Shown one piece after another: positions 28,729-36,527 of a stretch of 36,527 bases of DNA. The translations under genes were made by a program, and so were the position numbers. This DNA comes from an uncultured Mucilaginibacter sp. (GTDB taxonomy: Bacteria > Bacteroidota > Bacteroidia > Sphingobacteriales > Sphingobacteriaceae). Positions within the stretch are counted from its first letter, which is position 1. Every line of letters begins with the position of its first letter. The stretch lies in contig NZ_CAITNG010000067.1 in assembly GCF_903893715.1 (NCBI RefSeq), forward strand, positions 1 through 36,527, written 5' to 3'. The notes below the pieces were generated by a model. The model was not told where the DNA came from, ran no database searches, and was given only the letters and a program-made list of their open reading frames with translations.

Positions 28729-31191
28729 ATGAAACATTTTTTACCCGCGTTTATACTCATCTTTTTTTATCTTAATGTTTTTAGTCAAGCCCAATTGCCT
28801 AAGTACGGTATTAAAGGTACTGTGCTCGATTCGGCAAACAATCAACCCATGGGTTTTGCCACCGTTGCTTTAAAGGATGCCAAAACTAACCAGCCGGTAA
28901 AAACTGCACTAACCAAAGACGATGGCACCTTTACATTTGCCAACCTTGCCCATAAGGACTATACCATTACCTTGATTTATGTTAGCTATGCAGCAAAAAC
29001 GGTTAAAGTGCCTGCATTTGTTACCGAAGGCAAGGTGGTTGATATGGGTAAATTGATGATGCGGGCCGCAGGCAAACTGCTAAAAGAAGTTTCAATTACT
29101 GAAGCCAAGCCCCTCATCAAACAAGAGGTCGACAGGATAGCCTACGATGTGCAGGCCGATCCTGAGGTCACCGCGCAAAGCGTGTTGGACATGATACGCA
29201 AAGTACCCTTGTTGTCTGTCGATGCAAACGATAATATCCTGCTAAAAGGTAACGGTAACTACAAGATACTCATTAATGGTAAAGAATCGGCGCTGATGGC
29301 TAAAAGCCCTTCTGATGTATTGAAAGCTATGCCAGCTACCAACATAGAGCGGATAGAGGTGATCACTACACCACCAGCTAAATATGATGCTGAAGGCCTG
29401 GCAGGTATCATCAATATCATCACCAAACGTAACCTGGCCCAAGGCTATAACGGGAGTGTAAACGGACGAGCCAACAGTGTTTTTGGCCCTGGCATAAACT
29501 TGAACATGAACGTTAAAGAAGGCAAGCTTGGTTTATCCGGCTTTGTGGGTTATGGTGGTTCGGGTAAAAACCCAACCTATAATGGTAGCACGCAAACCTT
29601 TGTCGATGGCTCTGTTGTATCACAAAATGGCTCCAGCAGTTTTAATGGCTATAATGCATATGGCAATGCCGAATTGAGTTACGAAATTGATACCCTGAAT
29701 TTGATTACTGCTTCATATCAAAGTTTTGGAGGCAGTAACGACCAATTGGGCAGCCAGTTTTCAAACTCGTTTAGCGGCAATAACAAGTTGACGCAGCAAT
29801 ACACGCTAAACAATGGCAGCCATAATAGTTTCAATGGGTTAGATGCAAGCCTTAACTACGAATTAGGCTTTAAACATAATAAAGATCAATTATTAACTTT
29901 ATCATATAAATACAGCTATTCGCCAAACACGCAAATTAATGATAATACCATAGCCAACGCCTTCGATTTCAGCCAACCCGACTATCAACAAAATAACAAT
30001 TCGGGTAGTAAAGAGCAAACTGTACAGTTGGATTATGTTCAGCCGTTCAACAAAATGGTCAATATAGAAGCGGGCGGTAAAGCCATTCTACGCAATAATT
30101 ACAGCGATTTTGAAAGCGATACATTGAACAGCAAGTCAAATCAATATGACATTAACCAGAGCCAGACCAATAACTTTAATTATCATCAGGATGTCTACAG
30201 CTTCTATAACTCGTACCAGTTAAAGTTCGAAAAATGGACGGCCAAAGCAGGCCTTCGCATCGAACGTACTGATATTAACGCCAATTTTACTTCAGTTGGC
30301 AGCTCAATAACACAGGATTATAATGACCTTATCCCGTCCATATCGTTACAGCACAATTTGAACAAAGGCAGCATCACGTTTGGTTATACCCAACGCATAC
30401 AGCGCCCCGGCATATACCAGTTAAACCCCTTTGTCGATATTTCGAACCCCAAATTTATCAATACAGGCAACCCGAACCTGAAGCCCGAACTGAACAATAC
30501 ATTCGAGCTCAATTACAGCAATTTTTCGCATGGGTCGATTAACCTGGGTCTGAGTTACGCTTTCTCTAATAACTCTATACAAAACGTAACTAATATCAGC
30601 ACCCAAACCATTAACAACATTACCGATACCATTACCACCACCACCTATCAAAACCTGGGCAGCAATAAAACATTGGGTTTGAACATCAACACCAACCTTA
30701 CCTTTATAAAGAGCCTCAATGTGAGTATTAACGGCCAGCTAACGCATTTGTGGTTAAGTGGTACTTACAATGGTGCTTTATACAGCAATGCCGGTCTTGG
30801 CGGTAATGTATTTGCCAACATAGGCTATAAAACAAAAAATGGCTATCGCTTGGGCTTTAACGGGGGGTATTTTTATGGCAATGTAACTTTACAGGGTCGT
30901 AACGGCGATTTCCTGTACAACTCCTACGTACTAGGTAAAGATTTCCTGAAAGACAGGAAAGCAACCGTATCCTTAGTGGCAAATAACCCGTACAGCAGGT
31001 ATCATACACAAAACTCGTACACCAGCACATCTACTTTCTATCAGTCGCAATACAATCAAAACCCTTACGCCAGTTTCGCGGTGCGCTTCAATTATTGCTT
31101 TGGTAAGCTCAATAGCGACATTAAGAAAAATCAGCGCGGCATAAATAACGATGATACCAAAGGCGGCGGTAGCAAAAGCAGCGGAAATTGA
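28729..31191 (+). CDS. Outer-membrane beta-barrel protein, TonB-receptor-like (OMP_b-brl type)
   Basis: An 820-residue outer-membrane protein. The signal peptide (MKHFLPAFILIFFYLNVFS) is followed by a carboxypeptidase-regulatory-like domain (residues about 25-110: IKGTVLDSANNQPMGFATVAL). A TonB plug domain comes next (about 130-235) with LKAMPATNIERIEVITTPPAKYDAEG and GIINIITKR. The remaining ~580 residues are Asn/Ser/Gly/Tyr-rich barrel strands. The barrel is followed by a basic, Gly/Ser-rich tail (KKNQRGINNDDTKGGGSKSSGN) rather than a final aromatic residue. The substrate is unknown; no SusD or TonB-energising genes are next to it. Its stop codon is directly followed by the promoter box of the ArsC-like gene. 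Confidence 0.9.
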   Translation: MKHFLPAFILIFFYLNVFSQAQLPKYGIKGTVLDSANNQPMGFATVALKDAKTNQPVKTALTKDDGTFTFANLAHKDYTITLIYVSYAAKTVKVPAFVTEGKVVDMGKLMMRAAGKLLKEVSITEAKPLIKQEVDRIAYDVQADPEVTAQSVLDMIRKVPLLSVDANDNILLKGNGNYKILINGKESALMAKSPSDVLKAMPATNIERIEVITTPPAKYDAEGLAGIINIITKRNLAQGYNGSVNGRANSVFGPGINLNMNVKEGKLGLSGFVGYGGSGKNPTYNGSTQTFVDGSVVSQNGSSSFNGYNAYGNAELSYEIDTLNLITASYQSFGGSNDQLGSQFSNSFSGNNKLTQQYTLNNGSHNSFNGLDASLNYELGFKHNKDQLLTLSYKYSYSPNTQINDNTIANAFDFSQPDYQQNNNSGSKEQTVQLDYVQPFNKMVNIEAGGKAILRNNYSDFESDTLNSKSNQYDINQSQTNNFNYHQDVYSFYNSYQLKFEKWTAKAGLRIERTDINANFTSVGSSITQDYNDLIPSISLQHNLNKGSITFGYTQRIQRPGIYQLNPFVDISNPKFINTGNPNLKPELNNTFELNYSNFSHGSINLGLSYAFSNNSIQNVTNISTQTINNITDTITTTTYQNLGSNKTLGLNINTNLTFIKSLNVSINGQLTHLWLSGTYNGALYSNAGLGGNVFANIGYKTKNGYRLGFNGGYFYGNVTLQGRNGDFLYNSYVLGKDFLKDRKATVSLVANNPYSRYHTQNSYTSTSTFYQSQYNQNPYASFAVRFNYCFGKLNSDIKKNQRGINNDDTKGGGSKSSGN

Positions 31192-31199
31192 TAAATTTG
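31192..31199 (+). promoter_or_regulatory. -7 box for the ArsC/Spx-like gene
   Basis: TAAATTTG matches TAnnTTTG, begins one base after the stop codon of the receptor gene, and ends 4 nt before the next ATG. With normal spacing the transcript would start at or next to that ATG. Confidence 0.45.
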
Positions 31200-31203
31200 C
31201 TGT

Positions 31204-31551
31204 ATGAAAGTATACGGCATCACTAACTGCAATACGGTACAAAAAGCGCTCGATTGGTTTAAGCAAAACCAAATCAGTTACGAGTTTCACGATTTTAAAA
31301 AACTGGGCATCAGCCTTGAGAAACTAAACGAATGGGATACGAAAGCCGGTTACGAAAAGTTCATGAACAAGCAGGGACTCACCTGGAAACAACTTGACCC
31401 ATCTGTAAAAGAAAGCATCACTGGCAAACAACCGGCTCTCGAACTGTTAGGGCAAAAAACCAGCATGATAAAACGCCCTGTAATTGAAGATGGCAGCTTC
31501 CTGTTTTTTGGTTTCGATGAAGCTGTTTACAAGCAGCATTTCAACAAGTAA
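31204..31551 (+). CDS. ArsC/Spx-family thioredoxin-fold protein (YffB-like)
   Basis: A 115-residue cytosolic thioredoxin-fold protein of the arsenate reductase family. Single active-site Cys9 lies in GITNCNTVQKALDW, followed by YEFHDFKKLGIS. The end IKRPVIEDGSFLFFGFDE has the conserved R-P. The one-Cys layout and the N-T-V-x-K sequence resemble YffB/Spx-like members, and no arsenic genes are nearby. A role in arsenic resistance is therefore not supported; a general thiol or regulatory role is more likely. Confidence 0.9.
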   Translation: MKVYGITNCNTVQKALDWFKQNQISYEFHDFKKLGISLEKLNEWDTKAGYEKFMNKQGLTWKQLDPSVKESITGKQPALELLGQKTSMIKRPVIEDGSFLFFGFDEAVYKQHFNK

Positions 31552-31615
31552 TAAGATTATTGTACGCTTCAATTGTAATATTAGTGTTTCATAAATTTTG
31601 AGCATTAATTTTTTT

Positions 31616-31623
31616 TAGTTTTG
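31616..31623 (+). promoter_or_regulatory. -7 box for the M1 peptidase gene
   Basis: TAGTTTTG matches TAnnTTTG, 31 nt before the ATG at 31655. TTTG at 31597-31600 is 15 bp upstream, slightly shorter than usual spacing. Confidence 0.45.
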
Positions 31624-31654
31624 TTAGTTAAACACTTAACTTAAACATTAACTG

Positions 31655-33841
31655 ATGAAATTGAAGATCGCAGCCGGAGTAGCTCTGGCTTTTTTGGCAG
31701 GTGTGCAAATTGCCGGAGCACAAACCACTCCGCCTGCAACAACAGCTCCAACAACAACCCCCGCCCGAAACGCTGCTCCCCGTGGTCGGCGAGGTGGATC
31801 CACGGTCCCTTTTACCGAGCCTCACGCGCCCGCTACAAATTATGACTATCATGAACTGTGGAAACCGTTCTTCTATACAAAAAACGGTACAGAATATCGT
31901 GCTGCCGATGGGCAACCCGGGCCAAAATACTGGCAAAACCGTGCCGACTATCAACTGACAGCAAAGCTGGATGACGATAAAAACCAGGTTACCGGTTCCG
32001 AAATACTAACCTATACCAACAATAGCCCGCAAAAGTTAGGTTTTTTGTGGATGCAATTGGACCAAAACCTGTTCAAGCTCGATTCGCGCGGTAACAAACA
32101 GGTGCCTTTGGTTATGGATACGCTTACTAAGGCTATTTCTCAATCGAGCCGTAACTGGGGCCAGGGACAGGTGTTCGATGCCGGCTATCATATCACCTCG
32201 GTTAAGCTATTGAGCACTGCTGCAGGCAGCAAGGCTGTAACCGAAACCGATGCCAAATACCTTATCAACGATACCCGCATGCAAATATTCCTGCCAACAG
32301 AATTGGCAGCAAACGGCGGACAGGTAAAGGTAAAAATCGAATACTCCTTCATATCGCCCGACTACGGTTCCGATCGTATGGGCATCATTTTGCAAGGTAC
32401 AGGCCCCGGTCAATCAAAAAATGGCAAGATATTTCAGGTTGCCCAATGGTATCCACGTATGTGCGTGTACGATGACCTGCAAGGTTGGAACACATTGCCT
32501 TATACCGGCGAAAGTGAGTTTTACCTGGAATACGGCGATTTTGATATCAATATCACTGCTCCCGCTAAAGACATCGTAGTATGTTCGGGCCAATTGCTTA
32601 ACCCGCAAGATGTATACACCCCTGAACAGCAAAAACGCTGGGCTTTAGCCGCTCAAAGCGACAAAACAGTAGCAATCCGCTCGGCCGACGAAGTGACCAA
32701 CCCGGCATCTCGCCCAAGCGGTAAAGCCGACCTCACTTGGCACTTCCAGATAAAGAACGCCCGCGATGCTTCGTGGGCTGCATCGGCCGCGTTTATCATC
32801 GATGCTGCCAAACTGAATTTCCCAAGTGGCCGTAAAGCCATGGCTATTTCTGCTTACCCGGTTGAAAGCAATGGCGTACAACCCCCTCCACCCGGAGCAC
32901 CGGCACAAGGCGGTTTTGGCCAACGCGGCGGTCAATGGAACCGCGGTACCGAAATGATCAAAGCATCATTGGAGTATAACTCTAAAAAATGGTTCGAATA
33001 TCCTTATCCTAACGCAGTTGGTGTTGCCGGTAAAGCTGGCGGTATGGAATATCCGGGCATCGTATTCTGTAGCTTAGGCGGCGGATGGGGTGTTATTGAC
33101 CATGAATTTGGCCATACCTGGTTCCCGATGATCGTTGGCTCAAACGAGCGCTTATACGGCTGGATGGACGAAGGCTTCAATACCTTCATCAACACGCTGT
33201 CAACAGCTTACTCGTTAAACGGAGAGTTTGCGCGCCCGGCCCCAACCGGCCCACGCGCCGTAGCACAATGGAATGGTTTTACCACCCCAACGCTTGAGCC
33301 GATTTTGAGCAACCCCGACAACCTGAAAGAAGCCAATAATGGCACGCTGTTGTACAGCAAGCCAAGTGCAGGCTTGGTAATGCTGCGTGAGCAGATATTA
33401 GGCCCTGAGCGTTTCGACTATGCTTTTAAAACCTATATCCAACGCTGGGCTTATAAACACCCTTCGCCTGATGACTTTTTCCGTACCATCGAGGCAGCAT
33501 CCGGCGAAAGCTTGCAATGGTTCTGGAGAGGTTGGTTTGAACATACCTGGCGTTTAGACGTAGCCGTACGTAATGTACGCTATATTGATAACGACCCAAC
33601 CAAAGGCTCGGTTATCACCATCGATAACCTCGAAAAAATGGCCATGCCGGTTGTTTTGGAAATCAAAACCGTGAGCGGCAAAACCGACCGTGTAAACTTT
33701 AGCGCCGAAATTTGGGAACGTAATGTAACCTGGTCGTTTAAATACCCGTCAACCGAGGCTATCGAGTCGGTTACCTACAACCCCGACGGTACTCTGCCCG
33801 ATTATAACCCTTCAAACAACGTTTGGACAGCAAAAAAATAA
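31655..33841 (+). CDS. Secreted M1-family zinc metallopeptidase
   Basis: A 728-residue exported peptidase. A signal peptide ([22 protein letters not shown]) is followed by a Pro/Thr/Ala linker. The zinc site HEFGH is at residues 483-487, and the third ligand Glu506 in WMDEGFNTF lies 18 residues later, the gluzincin spacing. The GGMEYPG segment shortly before corresponds to the exopeptidase G-x-M-E-N motif with Tyr replacing Asn. The N-terminal half is the M1 beta-sandwich (for example [22 protein letters not shown]). It probably cleaves N-terminal residues from peptides in the periplasm or outside. A strong terminator follows. Confidence 0.94.
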   Translation: MKLKIAAGVALAFLAGVQIAGAQTTPPATTAPTTTPARNAAPRGRRGGSTVPFTEPHAPATNYDYHELWKPFFYTKNGTEYRAADGQPGPKYWQNRADYQLTAKLDDDKNQVTGSEILTYTNNSPQKLGFLWMQLDQNLFKLDSRGNKQVPLVMDTLTKAISQSSRNWGQGQVFDAGYHITSVKLLSTAAGSKAVTETDAKYLINDTRMQIFLPTELAANGGQVKVKIEYSFISPDYGSDRMGIILQGTGPGQSKNGKIFQVAQWYPRMCVYDDLQGWNTLPYTGESEFYLEYGDFDINITAPAKDIVVCSGQLLNPQDVYTPEQQKRWALAAQSDKTVAIRSADEVTNPASRPSGKADLTWHFQIKNARDASWAASAAFIIDAAKLNFPSGRKAMAISAYPVESNGVQPPPPGAPAQGGFGQRGGQWNRGTEMIKASLEYNSKKWFEYPYPNAVGVAGKAGGMEYPGIVFCSLGGGWGVIDHEFGHTWFPMIVGSNERLYGWMDEGFNTFINTLSTAYSLNGEFARPAPTGPRAVAQWNGFTTPTLEPILSNPDNLKEANNGTLLYSKPSAGLVMLREQILGPERFDYAFKTYIQRWAYKHPSPDDFFRTIEAASGESLQWFWRGWFEHTWRLDVAVRNVRYIDNDPTKGSVITIDNLEKMAMPVVLEIKTVSGKTDRVNFSAEIWERNVTWSFKYPSTEAIESVTYNPDGTLPDYNPSNNVWTAKK

Positions 33842-33859
33842 GTCATTCCCCATAATGTT

Positions 33860-33903
33860 AAATCGCCCCGAAAATGTCGACATTTTTCGGGGCGATTTTT
33901 TTG
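33860..33903 (+). terminator. Strong intrinsic terminator after the M1 peptidase
   Basis: Arms at 33860-33878 and 33879-33898 are complementary over 19 bp with one bulged T (cores ATCGCCCCGAAAATGTC and GACATTTTTCGGGGCGAT), followed by T residues. This separates the peptidase gene from the LysR gene, whose ATG is 34 nt downstream. Confidence 0.9.
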
Positions 33904-33937
33904 TTTATATTGGCATCCTTATTTATAAAAACGTCAC

Positions 33938-34831
33938 ATGCTTTCAGTTGCTCATCAGGTTTTTTTTGCGGTCGCATCCAATCTTAGCTTCTCAAAAGCG
34001 GCGCAGGTGCTGTTTATTACGCAGCCTGCCGTAAGCAAGCACATCAAAGTGCTCGAAGACCAATATAAAGTGCCCTTATTCGAACGCAAAGGCGCTTCCA
34101 TATCGCTTACAGAAGCCGGCAACATCCTGTTCGCACACCTGTTAAAGGCCCAGGAAATACAACGCAGCATCGAGTACGATCTTTCTACCATCAGCAATGT
34201 GTCGGGCGCCTCAGGCCATTTGCGGCTGGGTGCCAGTACAACTATCGCACTGTATATTTTGCCATCCATCCTTTCAAACTTTCAGCGCAAGTTCGAAAAT
34301 GTCGATATTCAGTTGGTCAACCGTAACTCCGAATATATACTGAACGCCCTACTCAACCACGAGGTCGACTTGGGCATCATCGAAGTGGAGAACAAGCTCA
34401 CAACCGTATCGTACCTACCTTTTATGAGCGACGAGGTGATACCCGTTTGCTCATCAAAAAGCCCATTGGCAGTTAAAAGCTTAACGCTGCAAGAGTTGCT
34501 GGTAACCCCCGTTGCTTTGCGCGAAAGGGGCTCGGGTACCTTGAACGCCCTCATCAAATCATTGGCTGAGCATGAAATTAAACCTGGCGACCTGTCCGTT
34601 AAAATCCGCCTTGGCGGTACCGAGGCGTTAAAAAACTTCCTGCTGGCCGATCAATGCCTCGGCTTTATGCCAGGGCCTTCCATTGTGCGCGAACTGGCCG
34701 AAGGCGACCTGGTAATGGTGCCTGTAGAAGGCCTCAAAATCAAACGCGACTTCTTCTTCATTCGCCGCAAAGGCACCGAAGATGACGGCCTGACCGGTAA
34801 TTTCATCCAGTTTGCCGTTGGCGGCGCATAG
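33938..34831 (+). CDS. LysR-family transcriptional regulator
   Basis: A 297-residue DNA-binding regulator. The N-terminal winged helix-turn-helix reads FFAVASNLSFSKAAQVLFITQPAVSKHIKVLE and is followed by FERKGASISLTEAG. The effector domain (residues about 90-295) has the periplasmic-binding fold with GHLRLGASTTIALYILPSIL and VDLGIIE. The inducer is unknown. It lies 51 bp upstream of the carotenoid desaturase gene on the same strand, so it may be co-transcribed with it rather than controlling it divergently. Confidence 0.95.
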   Translation: MLSVAHQVFFAVASNLSFSKAAQVLFITQPAVSKHIKVLEDQYKVPLFERKGASISLTEAGNILFAHLLKAQEIQRSIEYDLSTISNVSGASGHLRLGASTTIALYILPSILSNFQRKFENVDIQLVNRNSEYILNALLNHEVDLGIIEVENKLTTVSYLPFMSDEVIPVCSSKSPLAVKSLTLQELLVTPVALRERGSGTLNALIKSLAEHEIKPGDLSVKIRLGGTEALKNFLLADQCLGFMPGPSIVRELAEGDLVMVPVEGLKIKRDFFFIRRKGTEDDGLTGNFIQFAVGGA

Positions 34832-34882
34832 CCTGTAGCAAACGGTCGGCCTTGCACTACTTTCATCGTAAATTATATCACC

Positions 34883-36355
34883 ATGCCCCAACCCAAAGCC
34901 ATTATAATCGGTGCCGGTATAGCCGGTATAGCCACCGCCATCCGATTGGCTGTAAAGGGTTACACGATTGAAGTTTTTGAGGAGAACAATTATCCCGGTG
35001 GCAAACTGTCCGAAATTAACCTGAACGGTTACCGCTTTGACGCCGGCCCAAGCCTGTTTACCATGCCGCAATATGTGGATGCGTTGTTTACCCTTGCTGG
35101 GAAAACCCCTGCCCAAGAGTTCAGTTATCAAAAACTCGACGTGGTTTGCCAATACTTCTATCCCGATGGCAGCAGTTTCAAAGCCTTTACCGACGAAGAA
35201 CAATTTGTCAAAGAACTTGCGGATAAAGTACCCGCCGACGCGGCAGCCATTAAAGCCTATTTTAAAAACAGCGCCCGCATCTACGCCATCACCAACCATG
35301 TCTTTTTAGAGCGCTCACTGCACCGTCTCAAAACCTTTTTGCGGTGGGACACCATCCGCTCCATTTTACGCTTACCGCGGATAGATGCCTTCCGAAACAT
35401 GCACCGTGCCAACCAAAGTTTTTTTGCCGATAAACGCATGGTGCAATTTGCCGACCGCTACGCTACTTATAACGGTTCAAACCCCTACCGGGCACCCGCA
35501 ACCCTCAATGTAATACCACACCTCGAACAGCACTTTGGTGCCTACTTTCCAACCGAAGGTATGTACAGCATCACCACCAGCCTGGTAAAATTGGCCGAAA
35601 GCCTGGGTGTGCAATTCCGCTATAACTCGCCCGTTGAGGAAATTGTGCTTGATGGGCAAAAGGCTAAAGGCATCAAGTTGAAAGGCCAGCTTATCCCCGC
35701 CGATATCGTCATTTCCAACATGGATGTATGGTTCACCTACAAAAGGCTTTTGTCATCACACCCAAAACTGCAGCCCAAACGCATATTGCAGCAGGAGCGG
35801 AGCAGTTCGGCACTTATATTTTACTGGGGCATCAAAAAGCAATTTCCCCAACTCGACCTCCACAATATCTTCTTCAGCGCAAACTATGAGCAGGAGTTCA
35901 GCGCCATCTGGCAACAAAAAACTATTAGTGCCGACCCAACCGTGTACCTCAACATCAGCTCCAAGCTCAAACCTGATGACGCCCCCGAAGGCTGCGAAAA
36001 CTGGTTCGTGATGATCAACGTGCCCTCCAATACCGGTCAGGATTGGGACACATTAATCGCCGAAGCCCGCGCACATATCATTACCAAACTCTGCAGTATG
36101 CTGGGCGAAGACATCGCACCACTCATCACCTTCGAAAGTATCCTCGACCCGCGCAGCATCGAATCCAAAACCTCATCCTACCAGGGTTCTTTATACGGCA
36201 ACAGTTCAAACAACCAAATGGCAGCATTTTTACGCCATGCCAACCGCTCATCAAAAGTGGGCAACCTCTATTTCTGCGGCGGCAGTGTGCACCCCGGCGG
36301 CGGCATCCCACTTGCCCTGCTCTCTGCCAAAATCGTCAGCGACTGGATCGGGTAG
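34883..36355 (+). CDS. crtD: Carotenoid desaturase, CrtD/CrtI-like FAD enzyme
   Basis: A 490-residue FAD-dependent desaturase/isomerase of carotenoid synthesis, acting at the membrane. The dinucleotide motif GAGIAG is at residues 10-15, in AIIIGAGIAGIATAIRLAVKGY, followed by EENNYPGGKLSE. The substrate-side motif FDAGPSLFTMPQYVDALF fits 1-hydroxycarotenoid 3,4-desaturase (CrtD) better than phytoene desaturase (CrtI). The C-terminal flavin motif is NLYFCGGSVHPGGGIPLALLSAKIV. Subfamily assignment is by eye and less sure than the family. No other crt gene is in the window; others may lie beyond the right edge. Confidence 0.9.
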   Translation: MPQPKAIIIGAGIAGIATAIRLAVKGYTIEVFEENNYPGGKLSEINLNGYRFDAGPSLFTMPQYVDALFTLAGKTPAQEFSYQKLDVVCQYFYPDGSSFKAFTDEEQFVKELADKVPADAAAIKAYFKNSARIYAITNHVFLERSLHRLKTFLRWDTIRSILRLPRIDAFRNMHRANQSFFADKRMVQFADRYATYNGSNPYRAPATLNVIPHLEQHFGAYFPTEGMYSITTSLVKLAESLGVQFRYNSPVEEIVLDGQKAKGIKLKGQLIPADIVISNMDVWFTYKRLLSSHPKLQPKRILQQERSSSALIFYWGIKKQFPQLDLHNIFFSANYEQEFSAIWQQKTISADPTVYLNISSKLKPDDAPEGCENWFVMINVPSNTGQDWDTLIAEARAHIITKLCSMLGEDIAPLITFESILDPRSIESKTSSYQGSLYGNSSNNQMAAFLRHANRSSKVGNLYFCGGSVHPGGGIPLALLSAKIVSDWIG

Positions 36356-36390
36356 GGGGCAAGGTATTTCGAATTTCGTATGTTCAATTT

Positions 36391-36527
36391 TGTCACGTCC
36401 TGAAAAAAGTTGACTGATTTGGTGATACAATTATTGTTAATTAAGTTGACTATTTATTAAAGGTTTTACTTCTCTTTTATAAGTTTTTATTTTGATGTTT
36501 TTTTGCATGTGCATTTGTTTAGGTGTA
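36391..36527. mobile_element. Possible end of an insertion sequence running off the window
   Basis: After the desaturase gene the sequence turns AT-rich and begins TGTCACGTCCTGAAAAAAG, which resembles termini of some Bacteroidetes insertion sequences as I remember them. AAGTTGACT occurs twice (about 36407 and 36443), as transposase-binding repeats near an element end might. No ORF is visible in this last piece. The call rests on resemblance only. Confidence 0.25.

Noticed and set aside
28729..31191. SusC of a polysaccharide utilisation locus
   Set aside because: No SusD, sulfatase or glycoside hydrolase gene follows, and the barrel is of the OMP_b-brl type.
31204..31551. Arsenate reductase of an arsenic-resistance operon
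   Set aside because: Only one catalytic Cys in a YffB/Spx-like context, with no ArsB, ArsR or ACR3 gene nearby.

Overview
The window looks like chromosomal DNA from a Bacteroidetes of the Sphingobacteriaceae, most like Mucilaginibacter or Pedobacter. The evidence is the gene set: carboxypeptidase-like-domain outer-membrane proteins of the DUF5686 and OMP_b-brl types, a BT_3928-like DoxX protein next to a DUF1599 gene, the Bacteroidetes form of YebC, and a CrtD-type carotenoid desaturase. Repeated TAnnTTTG promoter boxes, the Bacteroidetes -7 element, agree. I see no rRNA, tRNA or CRISPR array. The genus is an inference.

Layout. 1-1795: an AT-rich accessory segment with one ATPase-TIR gene, a candidate antiphage effector. 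1798-7448: core metabolism and RNA modification: folP, a DUF1599 protein, a DoxX/thioredoxin-like membrane protein, aroK, a PyrR-like phosphoribosyltransferase, a small hypothetical and rlmD. 7553-10754: two possible micro-ORFs, then a minus-strand signalling operon. It holds a soluble histidine kinase with fifteen 21-residue coiled-coil repeats, a single-domain response regulator, and a receiver fused to a dimerisation/phosphoacceptor-like helix. 10755-11414: a repeat-rich gap with no convincing gene. 11415-14345: a minus-strand operon of a secreted protein, pheS, a Rieske-fold lipoprotein lacking cluster ligands, and a TetR regulator. 14506-16947: a large DUF5686 outer-membrane protein.

17004-19980 is the most unusual part. 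It is AT-rich and contains a cassette bounded by 33-bp inverted repeats (29/33 identical), each flanked outside by TAAA. Inside are a DUF3825 gene and, divergently, an unrecognised gene overlapping a PIN-domain nuclease gene that carries a frameshift at a short A run. The DUF3825 leader contains a strong intrinsic terminator, as in attenuation. No transposase is visible, so if the cassette is mobile it would need help in trans.

20098-36355 returns to core genes: trhO, an alpha/beta hydrolase, a repeat-tailed hypothetical, a DUF2442 protein, yebC, asd, a GNAT acetyltransferase, pth, a TPR hybrid histidine kinase, an outer-membrane beta-barrel receptor, an ArsC/Spx-like protein, a secreted M1 metallopeptidase, a LysR regulator and a carotenoid desaturase. 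The last ~140 bp may be the edge of another mobile element.

Four genes (rlmD, the unknown cassette gene, pth, the ArsC-like gene) have a perfect TAnnTTTG box only 4-9 nt before the start codon, suggesting leaderless or very short-leader transcripts. Gaps between genes often hold small tandem or inverted repeats. Family names come from motif recognition by eye; no database search was run.
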